DNA of 64,000 nucleotides from contig NZ_FNBZ01000009.1 of the NCBI RefSeq assembly GCF_900102525.1, forward strand, positions 1 to 64,000. Reading direction: 5' to 3'. The notes under the pieces are model-generated. The model ran no database searches, was not told the origin of the DNA, and was given only the letters and a program-made list of their open reading frames with translations. This DNA comes from Allobosea robiniae (GTDB taxonomy: Bacteria; Pseudomonadota; Alphaproteobacteria; Rhizobiales; Beijerinckiaceae). Shown in pieces: positions 33,884-40,649 of the stretch. Position 1 is the first letter of the stretch; each line of letters begins with the position of its first letter. The position numbers and the translations under genes were made by a program.

Positions 33884-34654
33884 ATGGATCTCGCCACCGG
33901 CGCAGGTATTCTGGGTGGCATCGCGACGATCGTCGCGCTGATCATGATCGATGGCGGCAATTTTGCCGCCTATTGGGACAAGCACGCGGCAATCATCATC
34001 TTCGGCGGCGCGAGCGCGGCCACGATGCTGCGTTTTCCCTTCTCGGTGATCGCGCATGGCCTGCCGATGGGTGTCCGCTTCGCCTTCACGATGCGTTCGA
34101 TCCATCCGCGCGAGCTGATCGACGAGATCACCCGCGTCGCCGAGATCGCCCGCAAGAGCGGCCCCGTCGCCCTCGAGAGCGTAGAGGTCTCCGACCCTTT
34201 CCTGGCCCAGGGCCTGCGCTATATCGCTGACGGCTACGACAAGGATTTCATCCGCGACACGATGGAGCGCGACCGCGACAATTTCCTGCAGCGGCTCGAC
34301 GAAGGCTCCAAGGTCTATCGCGCCATCGGCGACTGCGCCCCGGCCTGGGGCATGATCGGCACGATCCTTGGCATGGTGACGATGTTCGCCAACATGTCGG
34401 ACCCATCGAGGCTCGGCCCGGCGATGGCGACAGCCCTGCTGGCGACGCTCTACGGCGCGATGGTCGCCAACATGTTCACGTTGCCGATCGCCGACAAGCT
34501 GCATATCAAGCTCGAGGAGGAGGAAATCTCCCGCACCTTGATCATCGACGGCGTATTGCAGATGCGCGACGCCAAGAGCCCGACGCTGGTTCGTGAGATG
34601 CTGCTCGCCTATCTGCCCGACCATCACCGCGCCGAAATGGTCGAAGCGGCATGA
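33884..34654 (+). CDS. motA: MotA/PomA-type stator channel subunit
   Basis: About 256-residue stator protein with four membrane helices: two near the N-terminus (GAGILGGIATIVALIMIDGG and HAAIIIFGGASAATML) and two after the cytoplasmic loop (DCAPAWGMIGTILGMVTMF and ATALLATLYGAMVANMF). The PomA-like start MDLATGAGIL (33884) is favoured over the GTG at 33866. It pairs with the MotB-like gene 15 bp downstream. Resemblance to PomA leaves open sodium or proton use. No other flagellar genes are in view. Confidence 0.85.
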   Translation: MDLATGAGILGGIATIVALIMIDGGNFAAYWDKHAAIIIFGGASAATMLRFPFSVIAHGLPMGVRFAFTMRSIHPRELIDEITRVAEIARKSGPVALESVEVSDPFLAQGLRYIADGYDKDFIRDTMERDRDNFLQRLDEGSKVYRAIGDCAPAWGMIGTILGMVTMFANMSDPSRLGPAMATALLATLYGAMVANMFTLPIADKLHIKLEEEEISRTLIIDGVLQMRDAKSPTLVREMLLAYLPDHHRAEMVEAA

Positions 34655-34669
34655 TCGGGGCCTAGGGCC

Positions 34670-35494
34670 ATGGCCAAGAAAAAACGCGGGGGACACGGCG
34701 GTCACGGCTGGTTCGTGACCTTCGCCGACCTGATGGCGCTGCTGATGGCGTTCTTCGTCATGGTCGCCGCCTATTCGAGCCAGGACAAGCAGAAGCTCCA
34801 GATCGTCGCCGGCTCGATGCGCGAAGCCTTCGGTACGCAGACGGACGTCCGCCTCGCCGGCATCGTCGAGCGCGACGGCATCCCGACCAAGAGCCACATC
34901 AAGAACGCCCATATCCGCCCGCTGGAGGACGCGACCGACACGCCCGGCCCGAGCCAGCACAACCAGAAGGACGACGGGCTGATGTCGGCGACCTTCGACC
35001 GCGGCTTCGCGCTCGCCGCCGCCTCGCTCAGGCAGGCCCTGCGCGACATGCCGGAGATTGCCGAGATCTCGCGCAACGTGCTGGTCGAAGTCTCGGAAGC
35101 CGGCATCGACATCCAGCTCGTCGACCAGGAAGGCCGCTCGATGTTCGCGGAGGGCTCGGCCCAGCCGAACGAGCGCATGCGCAAGGTGCTGGCCGCCGTC
35201 GCCCCGACGCTGCGCCAGATGCCCAACAAGATCGCCATCTCCGGCCACAGCGCCACGCCGAGACCGGGAGAAGCACCCGAGGGCGACCTCTGGGGCCTCT
35301 CCATCGCCCGCGCCAGTGCCGTGCGCGAGATACTCGCCAATGCCGGCGTCCCGAACGAGCGCTTCCTCTCCGTTACCGGCCGCGGCGACACCGAGCCGCT
35401 GATCAAGGACAATCCCTATCTGCCCTATAATCGCCGGGTCGGGATCGTGCTCAAGGCCGAGGCGCCCGCTCTGCCGAACGGCTTCAGGCCTTAA
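34670..35494 (+). CDS. motB: MotB-type stator subunit with OmpA-like peptidoglycan-binding domain
   Basis: 274-residue protein. A short basic N-terminus is followed by one membrane helix with the ion-binding aspartate (TFADLMALLMAFFVMVAAYS). Then come a plug/linker and a C-terminal OmpA/MotB domain (KIAISGHSATP and LSIARASAVREILANAGV). It completes the stator with the preceding MotA-like protein. The last four bases (TTAA) are shared with the stop of the convergent gene. Confidence 0.88.
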   Translation: MAKKKRGGHGGHGWFVTFADLMALLMAFFVMVAAYSSQDKQKLQIVAGSMREAFGTQTDVRLAGIVERDGIPTKSHIKNAHIRPLEDATDTPGPSQHNQKDDGLMSATFDRGFALAAASLRQALRDMPEIAEISRNVLVEVSEAGIDIQLVDQEGRSMFAEGSAQPNERMRKVLAAVAPTLRQMPNKIAISGHSATPRPGEAPEGDLWGLSIARASAVREILANAGVPNERFLSVTGRGDTEPLIKDNPYLPYNRRVGIVLKAEAPALPNGFRP

Positions 35495-35778
35495 GCACGC
35501 AAAGCGTCGGCCAGCGCCTCCGCCGTGACCTCGGCCATCGCCATCTGCAACTTGTAGGCGCGGGTCTTTTCGCCAGGCTTCATCACCAGGATCACCGTCT
35601 CGCTGCCCGGGCAGGCAGGATCGGCGCAGATGATCTCGTTGACGGCGATCGCCGCCGTCTCGGGCAGGCCGAGATGCTCCCTGACCTGCACCTTCAATCG
35701 TTCGGCCGCAGCCTTGGCTTCGGCCTTCGCGTCGCCGCTCTTGCGGGTCTCAGCCTTGCCGAAGAGACCGAAGCGCAT
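35491..35778 (-). CDS. small conserved protein with CxDPxCPGxE motif
   Basis: 95-residue protein of unknown function. A Lys/Ala-rich N-terminal helix is followed by a compact domain with EIICADPACPGSETVILVMKPGEKTR, containing two cysteines. It follows the WD40 gene by 6 bp and is the apparent last gene of the zinc operon. The paired cysteines might bind metal, but that is inference. Its stop overlaps motB's in a convergent TTAA. Confidence 0.7.
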   Translation of the reverse strand: MRFGLFGKAETRKSGDAKAEAKAAAERLKVQVREHLGLPETAAIAVNEIICADPACPGSETVILVMKPGEKTRAYKLQMAMAEVTAEALADALRA

Positions 35779-35784
35779 CGCCGC

Positions 35785-36795
35785 TCAGTTCGGCAGCGTC
35801 AGCACGCCGGCCGCGCCATCCTCGGCGCCGAAGGCGAGCCGCTTGCCGGCTTTGTCCCAGGCAAAGGCGCTGATGCCGCTGTCGCGTAACGCCGGCCGCA
35901 CCAGCAATTCGGAACCGTCGGTCAGGCGGACCATCAGGATGCAGCCGTCATCATAGCCGATCGCCAGCACCAGCGCGCCCGGATGGAAGGCGACGCGGGT
36001 GACGCGGGCATGGCGCACGCCGCATTCGCGCGGTGCCTTGCCCTGCGGCCCGTCGCCCTGGAACGGCCAGACGATCGCGCCATCCGCCCCGCTCGACGCA
36101 AGCCAGAGCCCATCATGCGACCAGGACAGCGAACGGGGCTTGGCCGGATAACCGGTCATCCGCATATGGCCGGGCTTGTCGCCGAGCTTCCAGCCATGCA
36201 GCGCGTTCTCCTGCATGGAGGAAACCACGAAACGCCCGTCGGGCGACCAGACGACGTCGATATGCGAGCCCTTCCATTCCAGGAATTCCGGCTTCGCCTC
36301 GGTGTTCGGATACCAGAGCGAAACGCCGTTCATCTGGGCGATGGCGAGGCGATAGCCCTTCGGCGCGAAAACGAGGCCCTGCGGCGTGCTCGCGGCATCC
36401 AGCGTGCGGATGCGGCCTTTCTCGTCGCGGGCCTGCACGGTCTTGCCGGTATTCCAGGCGAGGTTGCCCGAAGGCGACAGCGTGATCGCATCGATCCAGC
36501 GGCGCTTCTGGTCCTTCGCCAACTCTTCCGGCTCACCCTCGAAACGGGTAGCGACGACGCGCCCGTCATCGCCGCCGGTGATCAGGCGTTCGCCGTCGCC
36601 GGTGGCACAAAGGATGCCGCCGGCATGGGCCTCGACGCCGTCCACGACGGCGCCGTCGCGCCAGCGCAGCACGCGCCCGTCGGCCAGCGCCAGCACGAGT
36701 CCTTGCTTCAGCCAGCGGACCGCGACGACATGCGTCTCCGCGGCAATTGGGGTGACATGCTCGCGCAGCGAGACGGGTGGGGTCATCGTCGTCAT
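35785..36795 (-). CDS. WD40 repeat protein in zinc operon
   Basis: 336-residue cytoplasmic protein built of WD40-like beta-propeller blades. Recurrent motifs are LITGGDDGRVVATR, DVVWSPDGRFVVSSMQ, SLSWSHDGLWLASSGADGAIVWPF and VAFHPGALVLAIGYDDG. There is no signal peptide, so it is probably an intracellular scaffold. It starts 14 bp after the CobW-type GTPase gene and should be co-transcribed with the zinc uptake genes. Its role in zinc biology is not established here. Confidence 0.85.
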   Translation of the reverse strand: MTTMTPPVSLREHVTPIAAETHVVAVRWLKQGLVLALADGRVLRWRDGAVVDGVEAHAGGILCATGDGERLITGGDDGRVVATRFEGEPEELAKDQKRRWIDAITLSPSGNLAWNTGKTVQARDEKGRIRTLDAASTPQGLVFAPKGYRLAIAQMNGVSLWYPNTEAKPEFLEWKGSHIDVVWSPDGRFVVSSMQENALHGWKLGDKPGHMRMTGYPAKPRSLSWSHDGLWLASSGADGAIVWPFQGDGPQGKAPRECGVRHARVTRVAFHPGALVLAIGYDDGCILMVRLTDGSELLVRPALRDSGISAFAWDKAGKRLAFGAEDGAAGVLTLPN

Positions 36796-36809
36796 GACGC
36801 GGCTTTAGC

Positions 36810-37772
36810 TCACGCCGCGCAGGCTTCAAACCCCTTGCGCAATTCGTTCTCGTTGAGATCGCGCCCGATGAAGACGAGGCGGCTCTCGCGCGTCTCGCCA
36901 TCCTTCCAGTCGCGCTGCAGGTCGCCGTCCAGGATCATGTGCACGCCCTGGAAGACGAAGCGGCGCGGCTCGTTCTTGAAGGCCAGGATGCCCTTTGAGC
37001 GCAGGATGTTCGGCCCCTGGATCTGGGTGAGGTCGTTGATCCACGGCATGAATTTTTCAGGATCGACATCGCCCGGCACGGTCAGCGAGATCGAGCGCAC
37101 ATCCTCGGCATGGTGATGGTGATGCCCGGATTCGAGGAAATCCGGCTCGATATCGAGGATGCGGTCGAGATCGAAGGCGTTGCGGTCGAGCAGCGCGGCG
37201 ATATCGACATTGGCGCGCTCGGCCTTGTGCAGCTTGGCATAGGGGTTGATGGCGCGGATCGCGGCCTCGACATCCGCCAGCTCTTCCGCCGTCACGAGAT
37301 CGGTCTTGTTGAGCACGATGACGTCGGCGAAGGCGATCTGGTTCTTCGCCTCCGGCGCATCCTTCAGCCGGTCCTTCAGCCACTTGGCGTCGGTCACGGT
37401 GACGACCGCGTCGAGACGGGTGGCATCGCCGACATCCTGGTCGACGAAGAAGGTCTGCGCGACCGGCGCGGGATCGGCGAGACCGGTGGTCTCGACGATG
37501 ATCGCGTCAAACTTGCCCTTGCGCTTCATCAGGCCGTCGAGGATGCGGATCAGGTCGCCGCGTACGGTGCAGCAGATGCAGCCGTTGTTCATCTCGAAGA
37601 TTTCCTCGTCGGCGCCGACGATGAGATCGCCATCGATGCCGGCCTCGCCGAACTCGTTGACGATCACGGCGAATTTCTTGCCGTGGTCCTCGGTCAGGAT
37701 GCGGTTGAGGAGCGTGGTCTTGCCGGCGCCCAGATAGCCGGTGAGCACCGTGACGGGGATTTTCTCGGACAT
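36810..37772 (-). CDS. CobW/COG0523 GTPase, probable zinc metallochaperone
   Basis: 320-residue G3E-family GTPase. Walker A is GYLGAGKTTLL (residues 12-22), the metal-binding motif is CICC (65-68), guanine specificity is VLNKTD, and a His-rich loop (SGHHHHHAED) lies near residue 215. The C-terminal CobW_C domain begins after it. These proteins insert zinc into clients during zinc limitation. Placement 46 bp after znuA in a Zur-box operon strongly supports zinc rather than cobalt. Confidence 0.88.
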   Translation of the reverse strand: MSEKIPVTVLTGYLGAGKTTLLNRILTEDHGKKFAVIVNEFGEAGIDGDLIVGADEEIFEMNNGCICCTVRGDLIRILDGLMKRKGKFDAIIVETTGLADPAPVAQTFFVDQDVGDATRLDAVVTVTDAKWLKDRLKDAPEAKNQIAFADVIVLNKTDLVTAEELADVEAAIRAINPYAKLHKAERANVDIAALLDRNAFDLDRILDIEPDFLESGHHHHHAEDVRSISLTVPGDVDPEKFMPWINDLTQIQGPNILRSKGILAFKNEPRRFVFQGVHMILDGDLQRDWKDGETRESRLVFIGRDLNENELRKGFEACAA

Positions 37773-37818
37773 GGCTTGACCTGAATGACTGCGACGCGAC
37801 GAGGATGACACCGCCCGG

Positions 37819-38760
37819 TCAGGCCGGGCCGGCGGCGAGCGCCTTTTCGATTTCGCTTATATTGTGCTTCATCATCCGGATGTAAGTCCCCGCCGGCCCG
37901 CTCTCGGCCGAGAGCGCATCCGAATAGAGCCGGCCGCCGACCTTGGCGCCGCTCTCACGCGCGATCTGCTCGACAAGGCGCGGATTGGTGACGTTCTCGA
38001 GAAAGACCGCCGGAATCTTCTGCGCCTTCACCTGCCGGATGATGCGGGCGACATCTCTGGCGGAAGCCTCGGCCTCGGTCGAAACGCCCTGCGGCGCGAC
38101 GAAGGCGATGCCATAGGCCTTCACGAAATAGCCGAAGGCATCATGGGTGGTGATCGCCTTGCGTCGCTCGGCCGGGATGCGCGCGATGGCGGCTTTCACC
38201 TCGCCTTCGAGCGTGTCGAGCTCGGCGAGATACGCCGTGGCATTGGCCTCATAGCTCGCCTTGCCCGCCGGATCGGCTGCGCTCAGCGCATCCCTGATGT
38301 TGGCGACATAGAGTTTTGCATTGGCGACGCTCTGCCAGGCATGCGGATCGTCATGGCCATGGGCATGCGCATGGCCGCCCTTGCCCTTGTCGTCATGGTC
38401 GTCGTCGGTTTCGAGCGGGGTGATGCCCTTCGTCGCCTCGGCCATCGTCGCCTTGGTGCCCGAGGATTTCACAAGACGCGGCAACCAGCCCTCGAAATGC
38501 AGGCCGTTGACGAGCACGAGCTTGGCGGCAGCCATCGCCTTCGCATCGGCCGGCGTCGGCGAATAGACATGCGCATCGCCGTCGGGGCCGACCAGCGTGG
38601 TCACGCTGACGCGATCACCGCCAATTTGCCGGGCGAAATCGCCGAGGATCGAGAAGCTCGCGACGACCGGCAGCTTCTCCTGCGCAAAAGCGCCGAACGG
38701 CGTGGCGACTGCGGCAAGCCCGAAAGCGAGGCCAGCGACGAAAGCGCGACGGTTGGGCAT
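37819..38760 (-). CDS. znuA: zinc ABC transporter substrate-binding protein
   Basis: 313-residue periplasmic metal-binding protein with a signal peptide ending near AFAQE. It carries cluster A-I motifs, including GDAHVYSPTPADAKAM (first His ligand), and a zinc-type His/Asp-rich loop (DDDHDDKGKGGHAHAHGHDD). The ligand His after the loop is in PHAWQSVANAKLY, and TTHDAFGYFVKAYG follows. The rich loop favours zinc over manganese. It follows the permease gene, and an 18-bp Zur-box candidate lies just upstream. Confidence 0.9.
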   Translation of the reverse strand: MPNRRAFVAGLAFGLAAVATPFGAFAQEKLPVVASFSILGDFARQIGGDRVSVTTLVGPDGDAHVYSPTPADAKAMAAAKLVLVNGLHFEGWLPRLVKSSGTKATMAEATKGITPLETDDDHDDKGKGGHAHAHGHDDPHAWQSVANAKLYVANIRDALSAADPAGKASYEANATAYLAELDTLEGEVKAAIARIPAERRKAITTHDAFGYFVKAYGIAFVAPQGVSTEAEASARDVARIIRQVKAQKIPAVFLENVTNPRLVEQIARESGAKVGGRLYSDALSAESGPAGTYIRMMKHNISEIEKALAAGPA

Positions 38761-38777
38761 GGGCGACTCCAGGATAT

Positions 38778-38795
38778 GTAACGATATAACGTTTC
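38778..38795. promoter_or_regulatory. Zur box candidate upstream of znuA
   Basis: On the minus strand GAAACGTTATATCGTTAC is a dyad with 14 of 18 symmetric positions. It fits the shared consensus GAAAYGWTATAWYGTTAC with the site at 40592-40609. It lies 17-35 bp before the znuA start and touches the permease stop codon, so znuA may have its own zinc-responsive promoter. Confidence 0.7.
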
Positions 38796-39670
38796 TATCT
38801 CTGGAGATGGGCGCGAGGCAAGAGGCGTCGTGCAAGTCCGTCCTGCGAGCCGAACAGGAGCGAGCCGATATAGATCGCCCCCGCGGCGAGGATGATCGAC
38901 GGTCCCGCCGGCAGGCTCGACCCCGCCGCATAGGAAACCACCAGCCCGGCATAGCCGGACACCATGCCGAAGCCGGCCGCGAGCAGGAGGAGCCGCGTGA
39001 TATCGGCCGTCCAGAAACGCGCCGCCGCAGCCGGCAGCATCATCATGCCAACGGCCAGCAAGGTCCCCAGTGCATGGAAACCGGCGACGAGATTGAGCAC
39101 GACGAGCGCGAGGAAGGCGAGATGCACGACGCCACCCGAGCGACTGACCGAACGCAGGAAGCCGGGGTCGACGCATTCCAGCACCAGCGGCCGATAGAGC
39201 GCCGCCAGCGATAACAGCGACACGGTCGCGACGCCGGCGAGCAGGATCAGCACCTGGTCGTCGAGCGCCAGCACATTGCCGAACAGCACATGCAGCAGGT
39301 CGATCGCCGAGCCCCGGAGCGAGACGATGGTGACGCCGAGCGCCAGCGAGATCAGGTAGAAGGCGGCGAGCGAGGCGTCTTCCTTGAGGACGGTCGCGCG
39401 CGCCACCGCGCCTGCCGCCAGCGCCACCGCAAAGCCGGCCGCGAGCCCTCCGATCGTCATCGCCGGCAGCGAGAATCCCGCAACGAGATAGCCCAGCGCC
39501 GCGCCAGGCAGGATCGCATGCGCCATGGCATCGCCCGTCAGGCTCATGCGCCGGAGCATCAGGAAGACGCCGATCGGCGCGCCCGAGACGGAAAGCGCGA
39601 CCACGCCGACGAGCGCGCGGCGCATGAAGTCGAATTCGGCGAAGGGGCCGATGAGGAGATCGTAGAACAT
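38795..39670 (-). CDS. znuB: zinc ABC transporter permease
   Basis: 291-residue ABC-3 family permease with about eight hydrophobic segments. The start MFYDLLIGPFAEFDFMRRALVG is typical. Conserved regions are VFLMLRRMSLTGDAMAHAILPGAALG and ALGTLLAVGMMMLPAAAARF. It lies 22 bp after the ATPase gene and upstream of znuA on the same strand. Together they form the membrane part of the high-affinity zinc importer. Confidence 0.9.
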   Translation of the reverse strand: MFYDLLIGPFAEFDFMRRALVGVVALSVSGAPIGVFLMLRRMSLTGDAMAHAILPGAALGYLVAGFSLPAMTIGGLAAGFAVALAAGAVARATVLKEDASLAAFYLISLALGVTIVSLRGSAIDLLHVLFGNVLALDDQVLILLAGVATVSLLSLAALYRPLVLECVDPGFLRSVSRSGGVVHLAFLALVVLNLVAGFHALGTLLAVGMMMLPAAAARFWTADITRLLLLAAGFGMVSGYAGLVVSYAAGSSLPAGPSIILAAGAIYIGSLLFGSQDGLARRLLPRAHLQR

Positions 39671-39692
39671 CGGCTTGGCCTGTTTGGGCGGA

Positions 39693-40427
39693 TCAGGCGG
39701 CGTCGCGCTGGCAGGGAACGGCGTGGCTGTCGAAGGCCTCGACCATGCGCCGCGCCTTCAGCAGGTTCTCGGGCGTCAGCACAGTCGCGGTCTCGCCCCA
39801 GGCCACGGCCTCGCGCGCCAGCAGCAGCGTCTGCGGGAAGGCCTGCCTGACGGTCTCGATATCGTGCAGCACGGCCACGACCGTGCGGCTCTCGCCATGC
39901 CAGCGCCGCACCAGCTCCAGCAGATCGGCGGTGGTGCGGGCATCGATCGCGGTGAAGGGCTCGTCGAGCAGGATCACGTCGGCATCCTGCAGCAGGAGTC
40001 GCGCGAAAAGCGCCCGCTGCATCTGTCCCCCGGAGAGCGTGCCGATCGGCCGGCGCTCGAAGCCTGTGAGTCCCACGGCCGCAATGGCGTGCTCGATCTT
40101 GTGGGCAGCCCCGGCCCCGATGCGGCCGAAGATGCCGGCGCGGTTCCACAGGCCCATGGCGACGAGATCGTAGACATGGATCGGGAAGGAGCGGTCGAGA
40201 TCGGCCGATTGCGGGAGATAGGCGAGCCGCTTGCCCCTGGCGAGCGCAACGCCGCCCGAGAGGGGCGCGAGTGCCCCGGCAATGCCCTTGAGCAAGGTCG
40301 ACTTGCCGGCGCCGTTCGGCCCGACGATGGCGGTCAAACTGCCGGTCTCGATCTCGCCGGAGAGATGATGCACCGCCGGATGGCGGTCATAGCCCAGCGT
40401 CAGGTCGGTCAGGCGGATGGCGGACAT
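39693..40427 (-). CDS. znuC: zinc ABC transporter ATP-binding protein
   Basis: 244-residue ATPase with Walker A GPNGAGKSTLLKG (about residues 36-48), signature LSGGQMQRALFARLLLQ, Walker B VILLDEPFTAID and H-loop VLHDIETV. It is second in the zinc operon, 12 bp after the His-rich small gene. It energises the ZnuB permease. Confidence 0.9.
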   Translation of the reverse strand: MSAIRLTDLTLGYDRHPAVHHLSGEIETGSLTAIVGPNGAGKSTLLKGIAGALAPLSGGVALARGKRLAYLPQSADLDRSFPIHVYDLVAMGLWNRAGIFGRIGAGAAHKIEHAIAAVGLTGFERRPIGTLSGGQMQRALFARLLLQDADVILLDEPFTAIDARTTADLLELVRRWHGESRTVVAVLHDIETVRQAFPQTLLLAREAVAWGETATVLTPENLLKARRMVEAFDSHAVPCQRDAA

Positions 40428-40439
40428 GACGCTACTCGA

Positions 40440-40589
40440 TCACAGGATCACGGCCAGCGTCGCCAGCCAGAGCAAGGCGACGACGACAGCGGCCAATCCC
40501 ACGCGCGTTCCCGCCGACAGACGCAGCAGCGACCACCCCGGAGCTTCCGAGGCGGCGCGATGCGTGTGAGGAGCGTGCGCGTGAGCCAT
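40440..40589 (-). CDS. His-rich single-helix microprotein heading the zinc operon
   Basis: 49-residue protein beginning MAHAHAPHTHRAASE, with four histidines in the first eleven residues. A basic linker and one membrane helix (VGLAAVVVALLWLATLAVIL) run to the C-terminus. The His cluster could bind zinc on one membrane face. It is 12 bp upstream of znuC on the same strand and directly downstream of a Zur box. The predicted promoter places transcription start at or next to the ATG, so it would be leaderless. I know of no named family. Coding status is inferred from position, metal-ligand content and an intact frame. Confidence 0.6.
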   Translation of the reverse strand: MAHAHAPHTHRAASEAPGWSLLRLSAGTRVGLAAVVVALLWLATLAVIL

Positions 40590-40591
40590 AA

Positions 40592-40609
40592 GAAATGATA
40601 TAATGTTAC
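40592..40609. promoter_or_regulatory. Zur box candidate at the head of the zinc operon
   Basis: GAAATGATATAATGTTAC matches the consensus GAAAYGWTATAWYGTTAC shared with the site before znuA. It overlaps the predicted -10 element, so repressor binding would block transcription. Zur is named from the regulated genes (znuCBA, CobW chaperone) and the resemblance to rhizobial Zur operators. Confidence 0.72.
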
Positions 40610-40625
40610 GCTCACGCCGGGGCAA
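40597..40625 (-). promoter_or_regulatory. predicted sigma-70 promoter of the zinc operon
   Basis: Read on the minus strand: TTGCCC (40620-40625), a 17-bp spacer, then TATATC (40597-40602). The start codon of the microprotein begins 8 bases after the -10 hexamer. The transcript would therefore begin within one or two bases of the ATG. Confidence 0.5.
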
Positions 40626-40649
40626 GCGCGATTCCGCGCCCGTCCCCGC

